The translations under genes were made by a program, and so were the position numbers. Shown in pieces: positions 7,097 to 16,184 of a DNA stretch of 64,000 nt. The stretch's first letter is position 1. Each line of letters starts with the position of its first letter. Under the pieces are notes generated by a model that was given only the letters and a program-made list of their open reading frames with translations, made no database searches and was not told the origin of the DNA. The stretch comes from Kineosporia babensis (lineage in GTDB: Bacteria > Actinomycetota > Actinomycetes > Actinomycetales > Kineosporiaceae), in the NCBI RefSeq assembly GCF_021129305.1, contig NZ_JAJOMB010000001.1:496001-560000 (forward strand), given 5' to 3'.

Positions 7097-9892
7097 CTAC
7101 TGCCCCAGCCGGCGGATCAGCGGCAGCCGGGATCGGGTGGTCAGGAAGCCGATCGTCATCGCCAGGGCCGGCAGGCCGAGGGCGATCAGGAGCAACTGCG
7201 GCCAGGGCAGGACGAACCGCCAGGACTCGGCCTCGGCGAAGGCAGAGCCGTAGGCCCAGTCGCCCTCCTCCAGCCGGACCAGCACCCAGCCGGCCAGCAC
7301 CCCGCTGAGCACCCCGAGAACCGCGCCCAGACCGGAGATCACACCGGCCTGCGCAGCTGCCATCCGGCGCCGCACCCCCGGCCCGGCTCCTACCGCGGCC
7401 AAAGTGGCCACGTCGGCCCGGGACTCGGCCGCGGCCAGGCCGACCGCGGTGAACGTACCGACCAGACCGACCACCGCGACCACCGCCCCCAGCACCAGCA
7501 GATAGATCTGGTAGTCGTCGACGTAACCGCGCTCGACGCTCAGATAGGCCCCGGCCTCCTCGTCCAGCTGCCGGTTGACCCGGTCCTCCTGGGCCTGAGA
7601 AGGAATTTCGCGGGCGATCGCGGCGAAACCACCACTCTCGAGCGAGATGCCGAGTTCCTCAGCGGCCCCGAGCGGATAGACCACACCGTACAGACTGTGC
7701 TGTCCGGGCTCGGCCAGCACCGCCTTCAGGGGTATCACTTTCGATCCGGTGACATCGCCCGCGTCGTCGTACCGCTCCACTCGCACCCGCACGGTACCGT
7801 CCGGCCAGAGCAGCTCCGGGTTGCTGGTGACGGCATTACCGGCCTTCAGCGCAGCCGCGTCGGACGGGGCCTGACCGGCGGTGATCACCGACAGCGCGGT
7901 TCCGTCGTCGAAGAGACGCCCGGAACTGAACTCGATGGTCTCGGCCGCGGCCCGGCGCCCGCACGGGCCGGGCCCGGCGATCTCGCTGCCCTCGATGATC
8001 TCGGTGACCTCGGCTTCGGCGAACTGCGATTCGGGGCACTCGGCGCCGGGCGGCATCAACGGCATGATCTCGAAATCTGTGCCGTTCGGCCCGTGTGTCG
8101 CGGGAATCTGGTACTCCTGGAACTCGCCGACCTGCAGTTCCTGTTCGACGATCGCCCGGGCCCGAGTCATCGAGGACACCATTCGCCCGTCGTCCCCGGT
8201 GCTCGAGGAGTTGAGCAGCACCACACTGTCGCCGGCGCTCGCCCGGTAGCTGCGCTCCTCGTGGTCGGTCAGCGCCGCCACGTAGACCAGGGCAGCGCTG
8301 CCGCCGGCGACCGCGGCCAGCACCGCGGCCACCGCCGGAGCCGTCCGGCTGCGCTGCCGGGCCGCGTCGCGCAGCGCGAAACGGGCGCTGAAGGGCAGGC
8401 CCACGGCCATCCGGGCGGCCAGGGCGACGATCGCGCCGGAGGCCATCACCATGCCGACCTCGACCACGCCGATCCCCAGCACGGCCAGGAAAGGCAGGCG
8501 CTGGACCGCTCCGAGAGTCGCGAAAACGGCTCCGGTCAGGGCCAGGAACAGCCCGGCCACCGGCACCCGCAGCTTCGGTGGGTGGTAACCGCGTCGGCCG
8601 GTCAGGGCCGCCACCACGTCCAGCTTGGCGGCTTGGCGGGCCGGCACCAGCGAGGCGCCGACCGCGGTCAGCCCGCCCACGGCGACCAGCACCAGCAGAT
8701 CCGTCAGGTGGATGTCGATCCGGACCATGCTGTAGTCGAGGTAGCGCAGCACCTGGATCAGCAGCGCCCCCAGCCCGGCGCCCAGTCCGGCCGCGACCAG
8801 GCTGCTGAGCACCCCGATCAGGCCGTTCGTGGCCAGCACGACAACGCGCAGGTCCCGGCGCTCGGCCCCGCCGGCCGCCATCAGGGCCAGGGTGTGCTGA
8901 TTGCGCCGCGCCCCCACGGCGATCGCGGGCCCGGCCATCAGGGCGACCTGCAGCAGGGCCATCCCGATCAGCACCACGACGATGCCCACCAAGTCGGCGT
9001 CGTACTCGAAGGCGTAGTCGGCGTCGGTGAAGGGCACCCGGTCGGCCGGGGGCGGGTCGGCGACCACGGCCCGGCTCAGCACCCGGGCCCCGGTCTGGTT
9101 GATGTTGAGGACGTGGTCCCAGGTCACCGGATCGGGACCGACCACCAGCAACCGGTAGCGGGGCGCGGAACCGCCGTAGTACGCACCCTCGTCGAGGGTT
9201 TTGAACCCCTCGTCCGGGAAGAGCGAGCCCGGCCGGCCGATCACTTCCTTGTACACGTCCAGCCCGCTCACCACCCCGACCACCCGCAGGCGCTGCTCGG
9301 GATGGGCGGGCGAGGGCCGGTAGAACAGGTCGTCGCCCACCTCCACCCCGAGGGCAGCGATCTTCTTGCTGACCACCACCTCACCGGGTTGCTGCGGGGC
9401 CCGGCCGGACTCCTGCTCGATCACACCCTCGATCCCGTGGGCGGTGTAGTCGAACTCGCGTACCGTGGTGGCCAGGTAACGCCCGTCCCAGTGTAGGTTT
9501 CGGCTGGATTCCAGCCACCAGTCGGCCACCAGCTGGTCGCGGGCGGGCAGGAGCGCGGCCAGCCGCTTCTCGAACTGCTCCACGGTCGGCGGGTTCTCGT
9601 GCGAGAAGTCCGGCGTGGACTCGAAGCCCGAACTGTCGTCGTTGAACGGCAGCTGCATCAGCGGGACCCCGTTGACCTCGCTGATCTCGGCCTGCGCCTG
9701 CACTCCCAGCGCCACCCGGACCTCGTCCTGCGGATCGCGCTCGACCGTTCGGTAGAACACCGACAGCACGGTCAGGGCCAGGACCGGCAGGGCGATCATC
9801 AGCGCGACCAGGGCACTGCGGGCCTTGTTGCGCCAGACGTCACGCCGGGCCAGGCGCAGCGCGGCCCGCCAGACATAGAACCGTTCCCTCAC
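7097..9892 (-). CDS. ABC transporter permease, FtsX/MacB type (second of pair)
   Basis: About 931 residues from a GTG that overlaps the stop of the upstream permease by GTGA. The first membrane helix lies in ARSALVALMIALPVLALTVLSVF. A large extracytoplasmic domain follows, then a first FtsX core of three helices around AVGARRNQHTLALMAAGGAE, a second half beginning FALRDAARQRSRTAPAVAAVLAA, a second extracellular domain and a final FtsX core. This duplicated layout is typical of actinobacterial efflux or lipoprotein-type ABC permeases. It should work with the adjacent permease and ATPase to expel an antibiotic, lipid or peptide. The substrate is unknown. Confidence 0.85.
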   Translation of the reverse strand: MRERFYVWRAALRLARRDVWRNKARSALVALMIALPVLALTVLSVFYRTVERDPQDEVRVALGVQAQAEISEVNGVPLMQLPFNDDSSGFESTPDFSHENPPTVEQFEKRLAALLPARDQLVADWWLESSRNLHWDGRYLATTVREFDYTAHGIEGVIEQESGRAPQQPGEVVVSKKIAALGVEVGDDLFYRPSPAHPEQRLRVVGVVSGLDVYKEVIGRPGSLFPDEGFKTLDEGAYYGGSAPRYRLLVVGPDPVTWDHVLNINQTGARVLSRAVVADPPPADRVPFTDADYAFEYDADLVGIVVVLIGMALLQVALMAGPAIAVGARRNQHTLALMAAGGAERRDLRVVVLATNGLIGVLSSLVAAGLGAGLGALLIQVLRYLDYSMVRIDIHLTDLLVLVAVGGLTAVGASLVPARQAAKLDVVAALTGRRGYHPPKLRVPVAGLFLALTGAVFATLGAVQRLPFLAVLGIGVVEVGMVMASGAIVALAARMAVGLPFSARFALRDAARQRSRTAPAVAAVLAAVAGGSAALVYVAALTDHEERSYRASAGDSVVLLNSSSTGDDGRMVSSMTRARAIVEQELQVGEFQEYQIPATHGPNGTDFEIMPLMPPGAECPESQFAEAEVTEIIEGSEIAGPGPCGRRAAAETIEFSSGRLFDDGTALSVITAGQAPSDAAALKAGNAVTSNPELLWPDGTVRVRVERYDDAGDVTGSKVIPLKAVLAEPGQHSLYGVVYPLGAAEELGISLESGGFAAIAREIPSQAQEDRVNRQLDEEAGAYLSVERGYVDDYQIYLLVLGAVVAVVGLVGTFTAVGLAAAESRADVATLAAVGAGPGVRRRMAAAQAGVISGLGAVLGVLSGVLAGWVLVRLEEGDWAYGSAFAEAESWRFVLPWPQLLLIALGLPALAMTIGFLTTRSRLPLIRRLGQ

Positions 9893-12657
9893 AGGCCCAA
9901 CCTTCGCATCACCGGCAACTGCGCTCGGGTGGTGAAGAAGCCGATGGCCGCGGCGACCAGGGGCAGCCCGAGCAGGATGAGGAGCAGGTGCGGCCAGGGC
10001 AGCACGAACTCCCAGATCCCGACCGTGCTGAACTGCACTCCGTCGGGGCGGGCCAGCCGGATCAGGACGTAGCCCGCCACCGCCCCACTGACCACACCCA
10101 GAAGCGTTCCCAGACCGGCGATCGCGGCGCCCTGCGAAGCAGCCAGCCAACGCCGTACCTCCGGGCCGGCCCCGACCGCGGCCAGAGTGGAGACGTCGGC
10201 CTTGGCTTCTGCGGCGGCCAGACCGACCGCGGTGAAGGTACCGATCAGGGCGATCGCCCCGACCGCGGCCAGCAGCGCCATCAGGGTGTAGCTGTAGGAG
10301 TCCTGATAGCCGCCTTCCACCTTCACGTCCGACACCTGGCCAGTGTTGTCCAGGGCGGCGGTCAGCGCCGAAACCTCCGCCGACCCCAACGGTTCGGTCG
10401 GCTGGGTGACCAGGCCTCCGGGAACCAGGTCCACTCCCAGTTTCTCGGCAGCCTGAAGCGGGTAAACCGGTTGCGGCAGAATATTTTCGCCGGTAGCGAG
10501 GACCGCGGGCAGCGTGACGACTTCAATGTCTCGCAGGTCGGGGTCCTGCGCGGTGTAGCGGCCCACCTCGACCCGCACGGTGTTGTCCGGCCAGAGCATG
10601 GCCGGTTCGGGCACCACTACGCGCCCGGCCTGCAGCGCGGCAACGTCCTGAGCTGCCGTACCGCCGGTGAGGATCTGCACGGTGCCACCGTCGTCGAAGA
10701 TGTCACCGCCGACTCCCTGCAAGGAGCGATCCTGCCAGTAACAGGTCTTGAGCGGGTTGCTTGGGTAAGGACCGCTGCTACCGGCGCAGACGTCGTCGGG
10801 GGCCCGCTCCGGCCGCAGGGTGACCATGACCCCGTCCTTGGCCTCGACCACCTGGTACTGCCTCACCTGGTCGGCGCCGAACCGCTCGGCCATCACCTGC
10901 TCCGCCCGGTCCAGTTTCTGAACCTTGGTGTCGTGAACGTACGGGTCGAGTCCGGAGACCGCCACCAGGCCCACATCACCCGCCGCGCTGTAGCTGTTGC
11001 GCTGCTGCTCCTCGGCCGAGGCGAAGTAGACCAGCCCGGCCGTTCCACCGGCCACGGCCGCGAGCACCGCGGCCACCGCGGGGGCGGTGCGCGAGCGCTG
11101 CCGCGAGGCGTCCCGCAGGGCGAAACGCAGGCTGAAGGGCAGGGGCCGGACCAGGCGAGCGGCGATCGACATGATCAGGCCGACGCTCATCACCAGCCCG
11201 ACCTCGAAAACGGCCAGGCCGCCGACGACCTGCGCCGGGTCGGCGATGAAGCCGCGGGTGGTCTGCACGGCCACCGCCAGGCCGGCCGCCGCGATGGCGA
11301 GCCCGGCCAGCGGCAGGAGCAGCTTGACCGGGCCCGAGCCGGTGGCCCGGCGGCCGGTCAGCGTCGCCGCCACGTTCATCCGGGCCGCCTGCTGGGCCGG
11401 GACCAGAGCAGTGACCAGCACGGTCAGCGTGCCGGCGAGGACCAAGGCGAGCTGGTCGGTGATCCGGAAGTCGAGCCGCGGGATGTCGGTGTGGCCCCAG
11501 AGCAGGAGCCCGCCGATCACCGCAACCCCCACCAGCGAGCCGAGCACGGCCGCCAGCACCGAACTGACCAGGCCGATCAGCCCGTTCGAGGCCAGCACCA
11601 CCCGGCGCAGGTGCGAGCGCGAGGCGCCGGCCGCGGCCATCAGGGCCAGGTTGCGGCGGTTGCGCCGGGCCCCGACCGCGATCGCTGGCCCGGCCAGCAG
11701 CGCCACCTGCAGCAGGATCAGCCCGGCCACCACCGAGACGATGACCGCCTGCTGGAACCTGCTCTCGGCGTAGTCATCGACGAACTCGGCGGCCGGCATC
11801 GCGTAGGCGGGCGGATCGCTGAGCACGGCCCGGCTGCGGACCACGGCGCCGATCTCGTTCATCCGCTGCACGTCGGCCCAGCTCACCTCGGCCGGACCGA
11901 CCACCAGCCACTCGACCACCGCGATCTCGTCCTGCTTCTCGCGCTCCTGCCGGCTGAGGCCGAAAAGCTCTTCGGGCAGCAGCGTTCCCGGCCTGCCGAC
12001 GATCGCGTCCTGGTAGTGGGCCCAGGATCCGCCCACCACCCCGACCACGGTCAGCGTCTTCGTCGCCTCGTCGGTGCTCGGCCGGTAGGTGATCTTCGCG
12101 CCGGCCTGCAGACCCTTCTTGGCCAGAGTTTCGCTGATCACCACTTCACCGGCCTGGTCGGGGGCCCGCCCGGAGATCTGCTCGACCAGCCCCTTCACAC
12201 CCGGGTCGGCGTAGTCGAACTCCCGCACCTGCAGGGACTTCCATTCGCCCATGCCCTCCCACTGCACCTGAGTCCGGTCGACCTCGGTCCAGCGCTGGGG
12301 CAGCAGACGAGAGCCGGCCGGAAGGTAGCCGGCCAGCAGCTCGCCGTACTCGGCCGGGTTCAGCCGGCCCAGCTCACTCTGGTCGGTCACCGTCGAGGAG
12401 ATCCCCCCGGCGTCCGGCGACTGCTGAATCGGCTGCAGGGCCTGCCATTTGACCTGAGCCTGGGCCGCCCCCATCTCCGCCCGCAGACTGTCCTCGAGAT
12501 CCCAGGTCTGGGACTGGTACACCACCGAGACCACCGACATGGCCAGCACCGGCAGCGCCACCATGACCGCGATCAGCGCGCTGCGGCCCCGATTGTTCCG
12601 GATCTCCCGCAAGGCCAGGCGAAAGATCGCCCGCCAGGCTGCGAATCGGTCCTTCAT
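9889..12657 (-). CDS. ABC transporter permease, FtsX/MacB type (first of pair)
   Basis: 922 residues and clearly paralogous to the following gene. Shared blocks include AVGARRN, LPFSLRFALRDASRQRSRTAP, FTAVGLAAAEAKADVSTLAAVGAGPEVRR and a C-terminal TTRAQLPVMRRLG. It has an N-terminal helix, a large extracellular loop, four central helices, a second large loop and three C-terminal helices. The ATPase gene overlaps its start by four bases, so the three genes form one translationally coupled operon. The pair probably forms a heterodimeric permease. Confidence 0.87.
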   Translation of the reverse strand: MKDRFAAWRAIFRLALREIRNNRGRSALIAVMVALPVLAMSVVSVVYQSQTWDLEDSLRAEMGAAQAQVKWQALQPIQQSPDAGGISSTVTDQSELGRLNPAEYGELLAGYLPAGSRLLPQRWTEVDRTQVQWEGMGEWKSLQVREFDYADPGVKGLVEQISGRAPDQAGEVVISETLAKKGLQAGAKITYRPSTDEATKTLTVVGVVGGSWAHYQDAIVGRPGTLLPEELFGLSRQEREKQDEIAVVEWLVVGPAEVSWADVQRMNEIGAVVRSRAVLSDPPAYAMPAAEFVDDYAESRFQQAVIVSVVAGLILLQVALLAGPAIAVGARRNRRNLALMAAAGASRSHLRRVVLASNGLIGLVSSVLAAVLGSLVGVAVIGGLLLWGHTDIPRLDFRITDQLALVLAGTLTVLVTALVPAQQAARMNVAATLTGRRATGSGPVKLLLPLAGLAIAAAGLAVAVQTTRGFIADPAQVVGGLAVFEVGLVMSVGLIMSIAARLVRPLPFSLRFALRDASRQRSRTAPAVAAVLAAVAGGTAGLVYFASAEEQQRNSYSAAGDVGLVAVSGLDPYVHDTKVQKLDRAEQVMAERFGADQVRQYQVVEAKDGVMVTLRPERAPDDVCAGSSGPYPSNPLKTCYWQDRSLQGVGGDIFDDGGTVQILTGGTAAQDVAALQAGRVVVPEPAMLWPDNTVRVEVGRYTAQDPDLRDIEVVTLPAVLATGENILPQPVYPLQAAEKLGVDLVPGGLVTQPTEPLGSAEVSALTAALDNTGQVSDVKVEGGYQDSYSYTLMALLAAVGAIALIGTFTAVGLAAAEAKADVSTLAAVGAGPEVRRWLAASQGAAIAGLGTLLGVVSGAVAGYVLIRLARPDGVQFSTVGIWEFVLPWPHLLLILLGLPLVAAAIGFFTTRAQLPVMRRLGL

Positions 12658-13409
12658 CGCGGGAACCCGGCTGTGAAGGGAGCTTCCTCCGCCATCTTTC
12701 CGTCGCGCAACAGGACCACCCGGTCGGCCCAGGCCGCGTGCTGGGAGTCGTGCGTGACCAACAGGCCGGCCGCCCCCGCGTCCACCCGGGCCCGCAGCAC
12801 CCGCATGATCGCCTCACCGGTGAGCGAGTCCAGCGCACCGGTGGGCTCGTCGGCCAGCACCAGCCGGCGCGGGCCGACCAGGGCGCGGGCGATCGCCACC
12901 CGCTGCTGCTGGCCGCCGGACATCTCCTCCGGGAACCGGTCGGCCAGCTCCTCCACGCCGACCTCGGTCAGCGCCGCGCGGGCCTCCTGCCGCGCCACCC
13001 GGGTACTCACCCCGTCGAGTTCGCGCGGCAGCATGACGTTTTCGACGGCGGTCAGGGCCGGTACCAGGTTCAGGTCCTGGAACACGTAACCCACGCTGCG
13101 CCGCCGCAGAGCCGCCCGGGCCTTGACCGACAACCCGGCGATGCTCACCCCGTCCACCACGACGTCCCCCGAGGTAGGCGTGTCCAGCCCACCGGCCAGG
13201 TGCAGCAGGGTGGACTTGCCGGAACCGGAGGGGCCCATCACCGCGACCAGTTCCCCCACCCGCACTTCCAGGCTCACCCCGTTCAGCGCGTGCACCGGCA
13301 CCGCGGTCCCCGAACCGTGCACCCGGGCCGCCTCGTGCAGGCGCAGCAGTACCGCCCCCGAATCCGGCTCCGCACCGGCCGGCGTGTCAACGCTGCTCAT
13401 CTCGTCCAA
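12654..13409 (-). CDS. ABC transporter ATP-binding protein, MacB/LolD type
   Basis: 251 residues. The Walker A is GPSGSGKST near residue 60, the Q-loop lies in VGYVFQDLNLVP, the signature is MSGGQQQR and Walker B is LVLADEPTGALD. The switch His is in LLVTHDSQHA. The YVFQDLNLVP block and short length match ATPases that drive FtsX-type mechanotransmission permeases. It is preceded by a PadR regulator nine bases away and followed by two permeases, and so is the energy-coupling subunit of that exporter. Confidence 0.92.
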   Translation of the reverse strand: MDEMSSVDTPAGAEPDSGAVLLRLHEAARVHGSGTAVPVHALNGVSLEVRVGELVAVMGPSGSGKSTLLHLAGGLDTPTSGDVVVDGVSIAGLSVKARAALRRRSVGYVFQDLNLVPALTAVENVMLPRELDGVSTRVARQEARAALTEVGVEELADRFPEEMSGGQQQRVAIARALVGPRRLVLADEPTGALDSLTGEAIMRVLRARVDAGAAGLLVTHDSQHAAWADRVVLLRDGKMAEEAPFTAGFPR

Positions 13410-13418
13410 ATCCCTTTC

Positions 13419-13940
13419 TCAGCGCGCCCGTAGGCGCTGCTCGACCAGATCCAGCCAGCGAGCCTCGGCCTCGGCCGAGAAGATCAGGCTGTCCAGCACC
13501 AGCAACCGGGCCAGGTCGTCGCCCTGGGCCGGGTGCGGCATCGCACGTTTTTCCTTGGTGTAGCCCTGCAGCACCCGCAGGGTTTCGGCCTTCTGCCGCT
13601 GCACCACCGAGATCGCGTCCACCCCGGGCGCCGTCGCCGCGAGGGCGACCTTGATCGCCACCTCGTCGCGGTTCGGCGTGGCCCGGTCGACCGCGCTGCG
13701 CCACCACTGATCGACCTCTTCGCGGCCCGCATAGGTCAGCCGGTAGTTCACCGAGCCGTCGTCCTTGCGCCCGGCCTCCTCCACCAGGCCGTCGCGCACC
13801 AGGCGGTTCAAGGTGGTGTAGACCTGGCCGATGTTGATCGGCCAGGTCCGCCCCGTGCGCAGTTCGAACTCGTGCCGGAGCTGGTATCCGTACTGCTCGC
13901 CCTCCGCCAGGATGGCGAGCAGGCTCTGCCGGACCGACAT
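13419..13940 (-). CDS. PadR-family transcriptional regulator
   Basis: 173 residues. The N-terminal winged helix (SLLAILAEGEQYGYQLRHEFE...GQVYTTLNRLVRDGLVEE) is characteristic of PadR. It is followed by the C-terminal dimerisation helices of the PadR-s1/Vir_act_alpha_C type. It is the first gene of a PadR-ATPase-permease-permease operon. In such operons PadR usually represses its own transcription and is released by the transported drug. The palindromes just upstream support autoregulation. Confidence 0.9.
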   Translation of the reverse strand: MSVRQSLLAILAEGEQYGYQLRHEFELRTGRTWPINIGQVYTTLNRLVRDGLVEEAGRKDDGSVNYRLTYAGREEVDQWWRSAVDRATPNRDEVAIKVALAATAPGVDAISVVQRQKAETLRVLQGYTKEKRAMPHPAQGDDLARLLVLDSLIFSAEAEARWLDLVEQRLRAR

Positions 13941-13962
13941 CTCCGGAACTCCCCTCCGTCTG

Positions 13963-14002
13963 CATACCCGGTATGGCGAGACCGGACGCTATACCGAGTA
14001 TG
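13963..14002 (-). promoter_or_regulatory. Putative PadR operators (two palindromes)
   Basis: CATACCCGGTATG at 13963-13975 is a perfect palindrome. CATACTCGGTATAG, read on the minus strand at 13989-14002, is a near copy. Their centres are about 26 bases apart, roughly 2.5 helical turns. The upstream copy overlaps the candidate -10 of padR. PadR proteins classically bind ATAC...GTAT-type palindromes. Confidence 0.7.
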
Positions 14003-14022
14003 CGTTCGAGGGCAAGGGTCAA
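13995..14022 (-). promoter_or_regulatory. Candidate padR promoter
   Basis: On the minus strand there is a TTGACC -35 (14017-14022), a 16-base spacer and a TACTCG -10 (13995-14000). The -10 is embedded in the upstream palindrome, consistent with repression by occlusion. Confidence 0.4.
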
Positions 14023-14349
14023 ACAGCAACGGACGTTCGCCCGAGTCGGGCGGCTCCCTTGCCTTTTCGGGAATCGGCTTCATAGATGCAGGGGCGCACC
14101 ACCGGCCGAGGCCCTACATCCCCTGCCTCAGAAGACCCGTACGACACGCCGACACCATCAGTGCACCGCCGATCCCCCGGGCAGGCAGCGACGCAGGGAG
14201 GGCGCACCAGCCCGGCACCAGGGCTTACCGGCAGCAGGCGGTCGTTATTAGATCGTGACCGCGCCCCGTGCCTCGAAACAGTGCTCACCGCGTCTATGGG
14301 GAGGGGCTGCACAGCGCGGCCGTTTCACCGGTTTCACCTGGGGGCAGGG

Positions 14350-14475
14350 ATGAGCATCAAGCACTTCGTCGTCGGGGTGGCCGCAGCAGCACTGGGATCG
14401 GCGTTCCTCACCATCACCGGTACACCCGAGGCCGACCTGGGCCCTGCGGCCGAGTTGTCGCCGACGGGCCGCTGA
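14350..14475 (+). CDS. Possible small membrane/secreted peptide, 41 residues
   Basis: The ATG at 14350 follows GGGGCAGGG, a plausible SD. The peptide starts MSIKHFVVGVAAAALG, a hydrophobic helix resembling a signal anchor, and ends in a short polar tail with ELSPTGR. There is no homology I can name. The SD and the amphipathic signal-like start are the only support. It lies about 80 bases upstream of the sigma-like membrane protein and could be co-transcribed. Confidence 0.4.
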   Translation: MSIKHFVVGVAAAALGSAFLTITGTPEADLGPAAELSPTGR

Positions 14476-14555
14476 CCGGTCGCGATCGTGCCGTATGCCC
14501 GAGTCGGGGTCAGTAGCCTGCTCGGACCGACCGGAGCAGAGCGAGAGATGGCGGG

Positions 14556-15392
14556 ATGACGACCGAGACGCAGGCCCCGGCGGGCCGACGACGGGCCGAC
14601 GACGACTTCGGCTCGCTGTTCGGCGAGCTGTACCGCTCGGCCTTCACCGCCGCGCACAGCGAACTCGGCAGCCGCAGCGCCGCCGAGGAGGTGGCCCACG
14701 CCACGTTGGCCCGGGCCTACGCCCGCTGGCCGCGGATCGGTGACACCCCGGTCGGCTGGGTCTCCTCGGCCGCCCGTGGTCAGGCCCGGCAGGTACTGCA
14801 GCGTCAGCCCCCGGGCCGCGAGGTGCTCCTCGACGACGAGACCGAGCTGCCGGCGGGCCAGATTCCCGACCCGGAGCCCGGCGATCTGGCTGCAGTCGTC
14901 CGGCGTGGCCGGTGGCTGCGGCGGCGGCAGGCGGCGGGCTGGGCCGCAGCGGGTGCCTCGGTGGTCGCGGCGGCCATCCTGGCGGTCGGGCTGGGCAACT
15001 GGATGCCTCCGGAGACGCCTTCGGCCCGCGGTGGTGACGCCGCGCCCCGGGTGGCGAGCGGGCCGGCGCGTTCCGATTACTCCCCGATCGGGACCGACCC
15101 ACAGCTGGAGAGCGGTCTGACGTTCGGCCGGATCAGCGCCGGCCGCAGCACCCAGGGCTCGGTCCGGCTCACCTTCACCCCCGACGGGGGCACGGCCGAT
15201 CCGGCCGAACTCGTGCTCGACCCGCCGGCCTCGCTGGAGACCAGGGACTACACGCGCGAGCGCGATCCGCTGGTCACCCGGACCCCGGAGGAACTGGTGC
15301 AGCACCTCAACCGGTCCACCCCGGGCGGGCAGGCGATGGCCTGGGTCCGGCTCGGCCCGGACGGAAAGATCAGTGCTCTGCGGGAGGAATGA
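14556..15392 (+). CDS. Membrane protein with sigma-70 region-2-like N-terminal domain
   Basis: 278 residues. Residues ~18-85 (FGSLFGELYRSAF...AAEEVAHATLARAYARWPRI...PVGWVSSAARGQARQ) resemble region 2 of SigE-family ECF sigma factors. No region 4 follows. Instead there is an Arg-rich stretch, one transmembrane helix (~residues 128-148, GWAAAGASVVAAAILAVGL) and an extracytoplasmic domain of about 120 residues. It may be a degenerate sigma factor turned membrane sensor, or an anti-sigma-like tether. Function is unassigned. The ATG at 14556 has a GAGAG/GGCGGG purine stretch upstream. The tail overlaps the convergent methyltransferase gene by 23 bases. Confidence 0.65.
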   Translation: MTTETQAPAGRRRADDDFGSLFGELYRSAFTAAHSELGSRSAAEEVAHATLARAYARWPRIGDTPVGWVSSAARGQARQVLQRQPPGREVLLDDETELPAGQIPDPEPGDLAAVVRRGRWLRRRQAAGWAAAGASVVAAAILAVGLGNWMPPETPSARGGDAAPRVASGPARSDYSPIGTDPQLESGLTFGRISAGRSTQGSVRLTFTPDGGTADPAELVLDPPASLETRDYTRERDPLVTRTPEELVQHLNRSTPGGQAMAWVRLGPDGKISALREE

Positions 15393-16014
15393 CGGCGTGC
15401 TGGCGGACCCATGCGTGCATGGCGATGGCGGCGGCCGCCCCGGCGTTGATCGAGCGGGTCGAGCCGAACTGGGTGATCGAGAGCACCTGGGAGCAGACCG
15501 CCAGCGTCTCCTCGGACAGTCCGGGGCCTTCCTGGCCGAACACCAGCAGGCTGTTGCTCGGCAGGACGGCCGTCTCCAGCGGCACTGAGCCGGGCACGTT
15601 GTCGATCCCGATCACGGTCAGGCCCGCTCCGGCCGCCCAGGTGGTCAGCTCCTGCGGCCCGGTGTGGTGCTGGACGTGCAGGTAGCGGTCGGTCACCATG
15701 GCGCCCCGCCGATTCCAGCGCCGCCGGCCCACGATGTGTACTCCAGCCGCGTTGAAGGCGTTGGCTGTGCGCACCACCGAGCCGATGTTCAGGTCATGCG
15801 CCCAGTTCTCGATCGCCACGTGGAACGGATGCCGGCGGGTGTCCAGCTCGGCCACGATCGCCTCGACGCTCCAGTACCGGAACTCGTCGCCGACATTGCG
15901 CCGGTCGCCGTGCTCCAGCAGCTCCGGGTCGTAGCGCGGGTCCTGCGGCCACGGGCCCTCCCACGGCCCCACCCCGACCGGCACCCCGGCGTCCTCGATC
16001 AACCGCTCGTTCAC
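15370..16014 (-). CDS. TrmH/SpoU-family RNA 2'-O-methyltransferase
   Basis: A SPOUT-class methyltransferase of about 214 residues. Motif 1 is NIGSVVRTANAFNAAGVHIVG, motif 2 is LLVFGQEGPGLSEE and motif 3 is SINAGAAAAIAMHAW. These form the knotted SAM-binding site that methylates a ribose in tRNA or rRNA. Which RNA is modified is unknown. The GTG at 16014 (VNERLIEDAG) is chosen from the usual family N-terminus. In-frame ATGs at 16068 and 16104 would lengthen it; none has a good SD. Confidence 0.87.
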   Translation of the reverse strand: MNERLIEDAGVPVGVGPWEGPWPQDPRYDPELLEHGDRRNVGDEFRYWSVEAIVAELDTRRHPFHVAIENWAHDLNIGSVVRTANAFNAAGVHIVGRRRWNRRGAMVTDRYLHVQHHTGPQELTTWAAGAGLTVIGIDNVPGSVPLETAVLPSNSLLVFGQEGPGLSEETLAVCSQVLSITQFGSTRSINAGAAAAIAMHAWVRQHAVIPPAEH

Positions 16015-16184
16015 CCGCAGGAGTCTGGCAGCCTCCACCCAGGGGCTGACACCGTCCGCCCGGAGCATGACTTCGGCCGCAATCGGGAACGCCGGGCAGG
16101 GCATTCGACGTTGGTTCCGAACATGCGCCTAATGCTGGGGAAACCCACAGAAATCAGCTGTGACCGACCCGTAGGCTGGGCGCC

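Larger units (their letters stand above)
13941..14349. other. Intergenic region, 409 bases
   Basis: It contains the padR promoter and operators (13963-14022). I see no coding potential in the remainder (14023-14349). The short open frames there have no SD and no protein-like composition. Confidence 0.6.

Noticed and set aside
9988-13089. Very long plus-strand open frame (1033 codons)
   Set aside because: It is antisense to the two ABC permease/ATPase genes and reads as His/Gln/Gly/Arg-rich low-complexity protein, the typical shadow of GC-rich coding DNA.
14086-14475. 129-codon open frame covering the small peptide gene
   Set aside because: Only the last 41 codons have an SD and a signal-like start; the upstream part is not protein-like.
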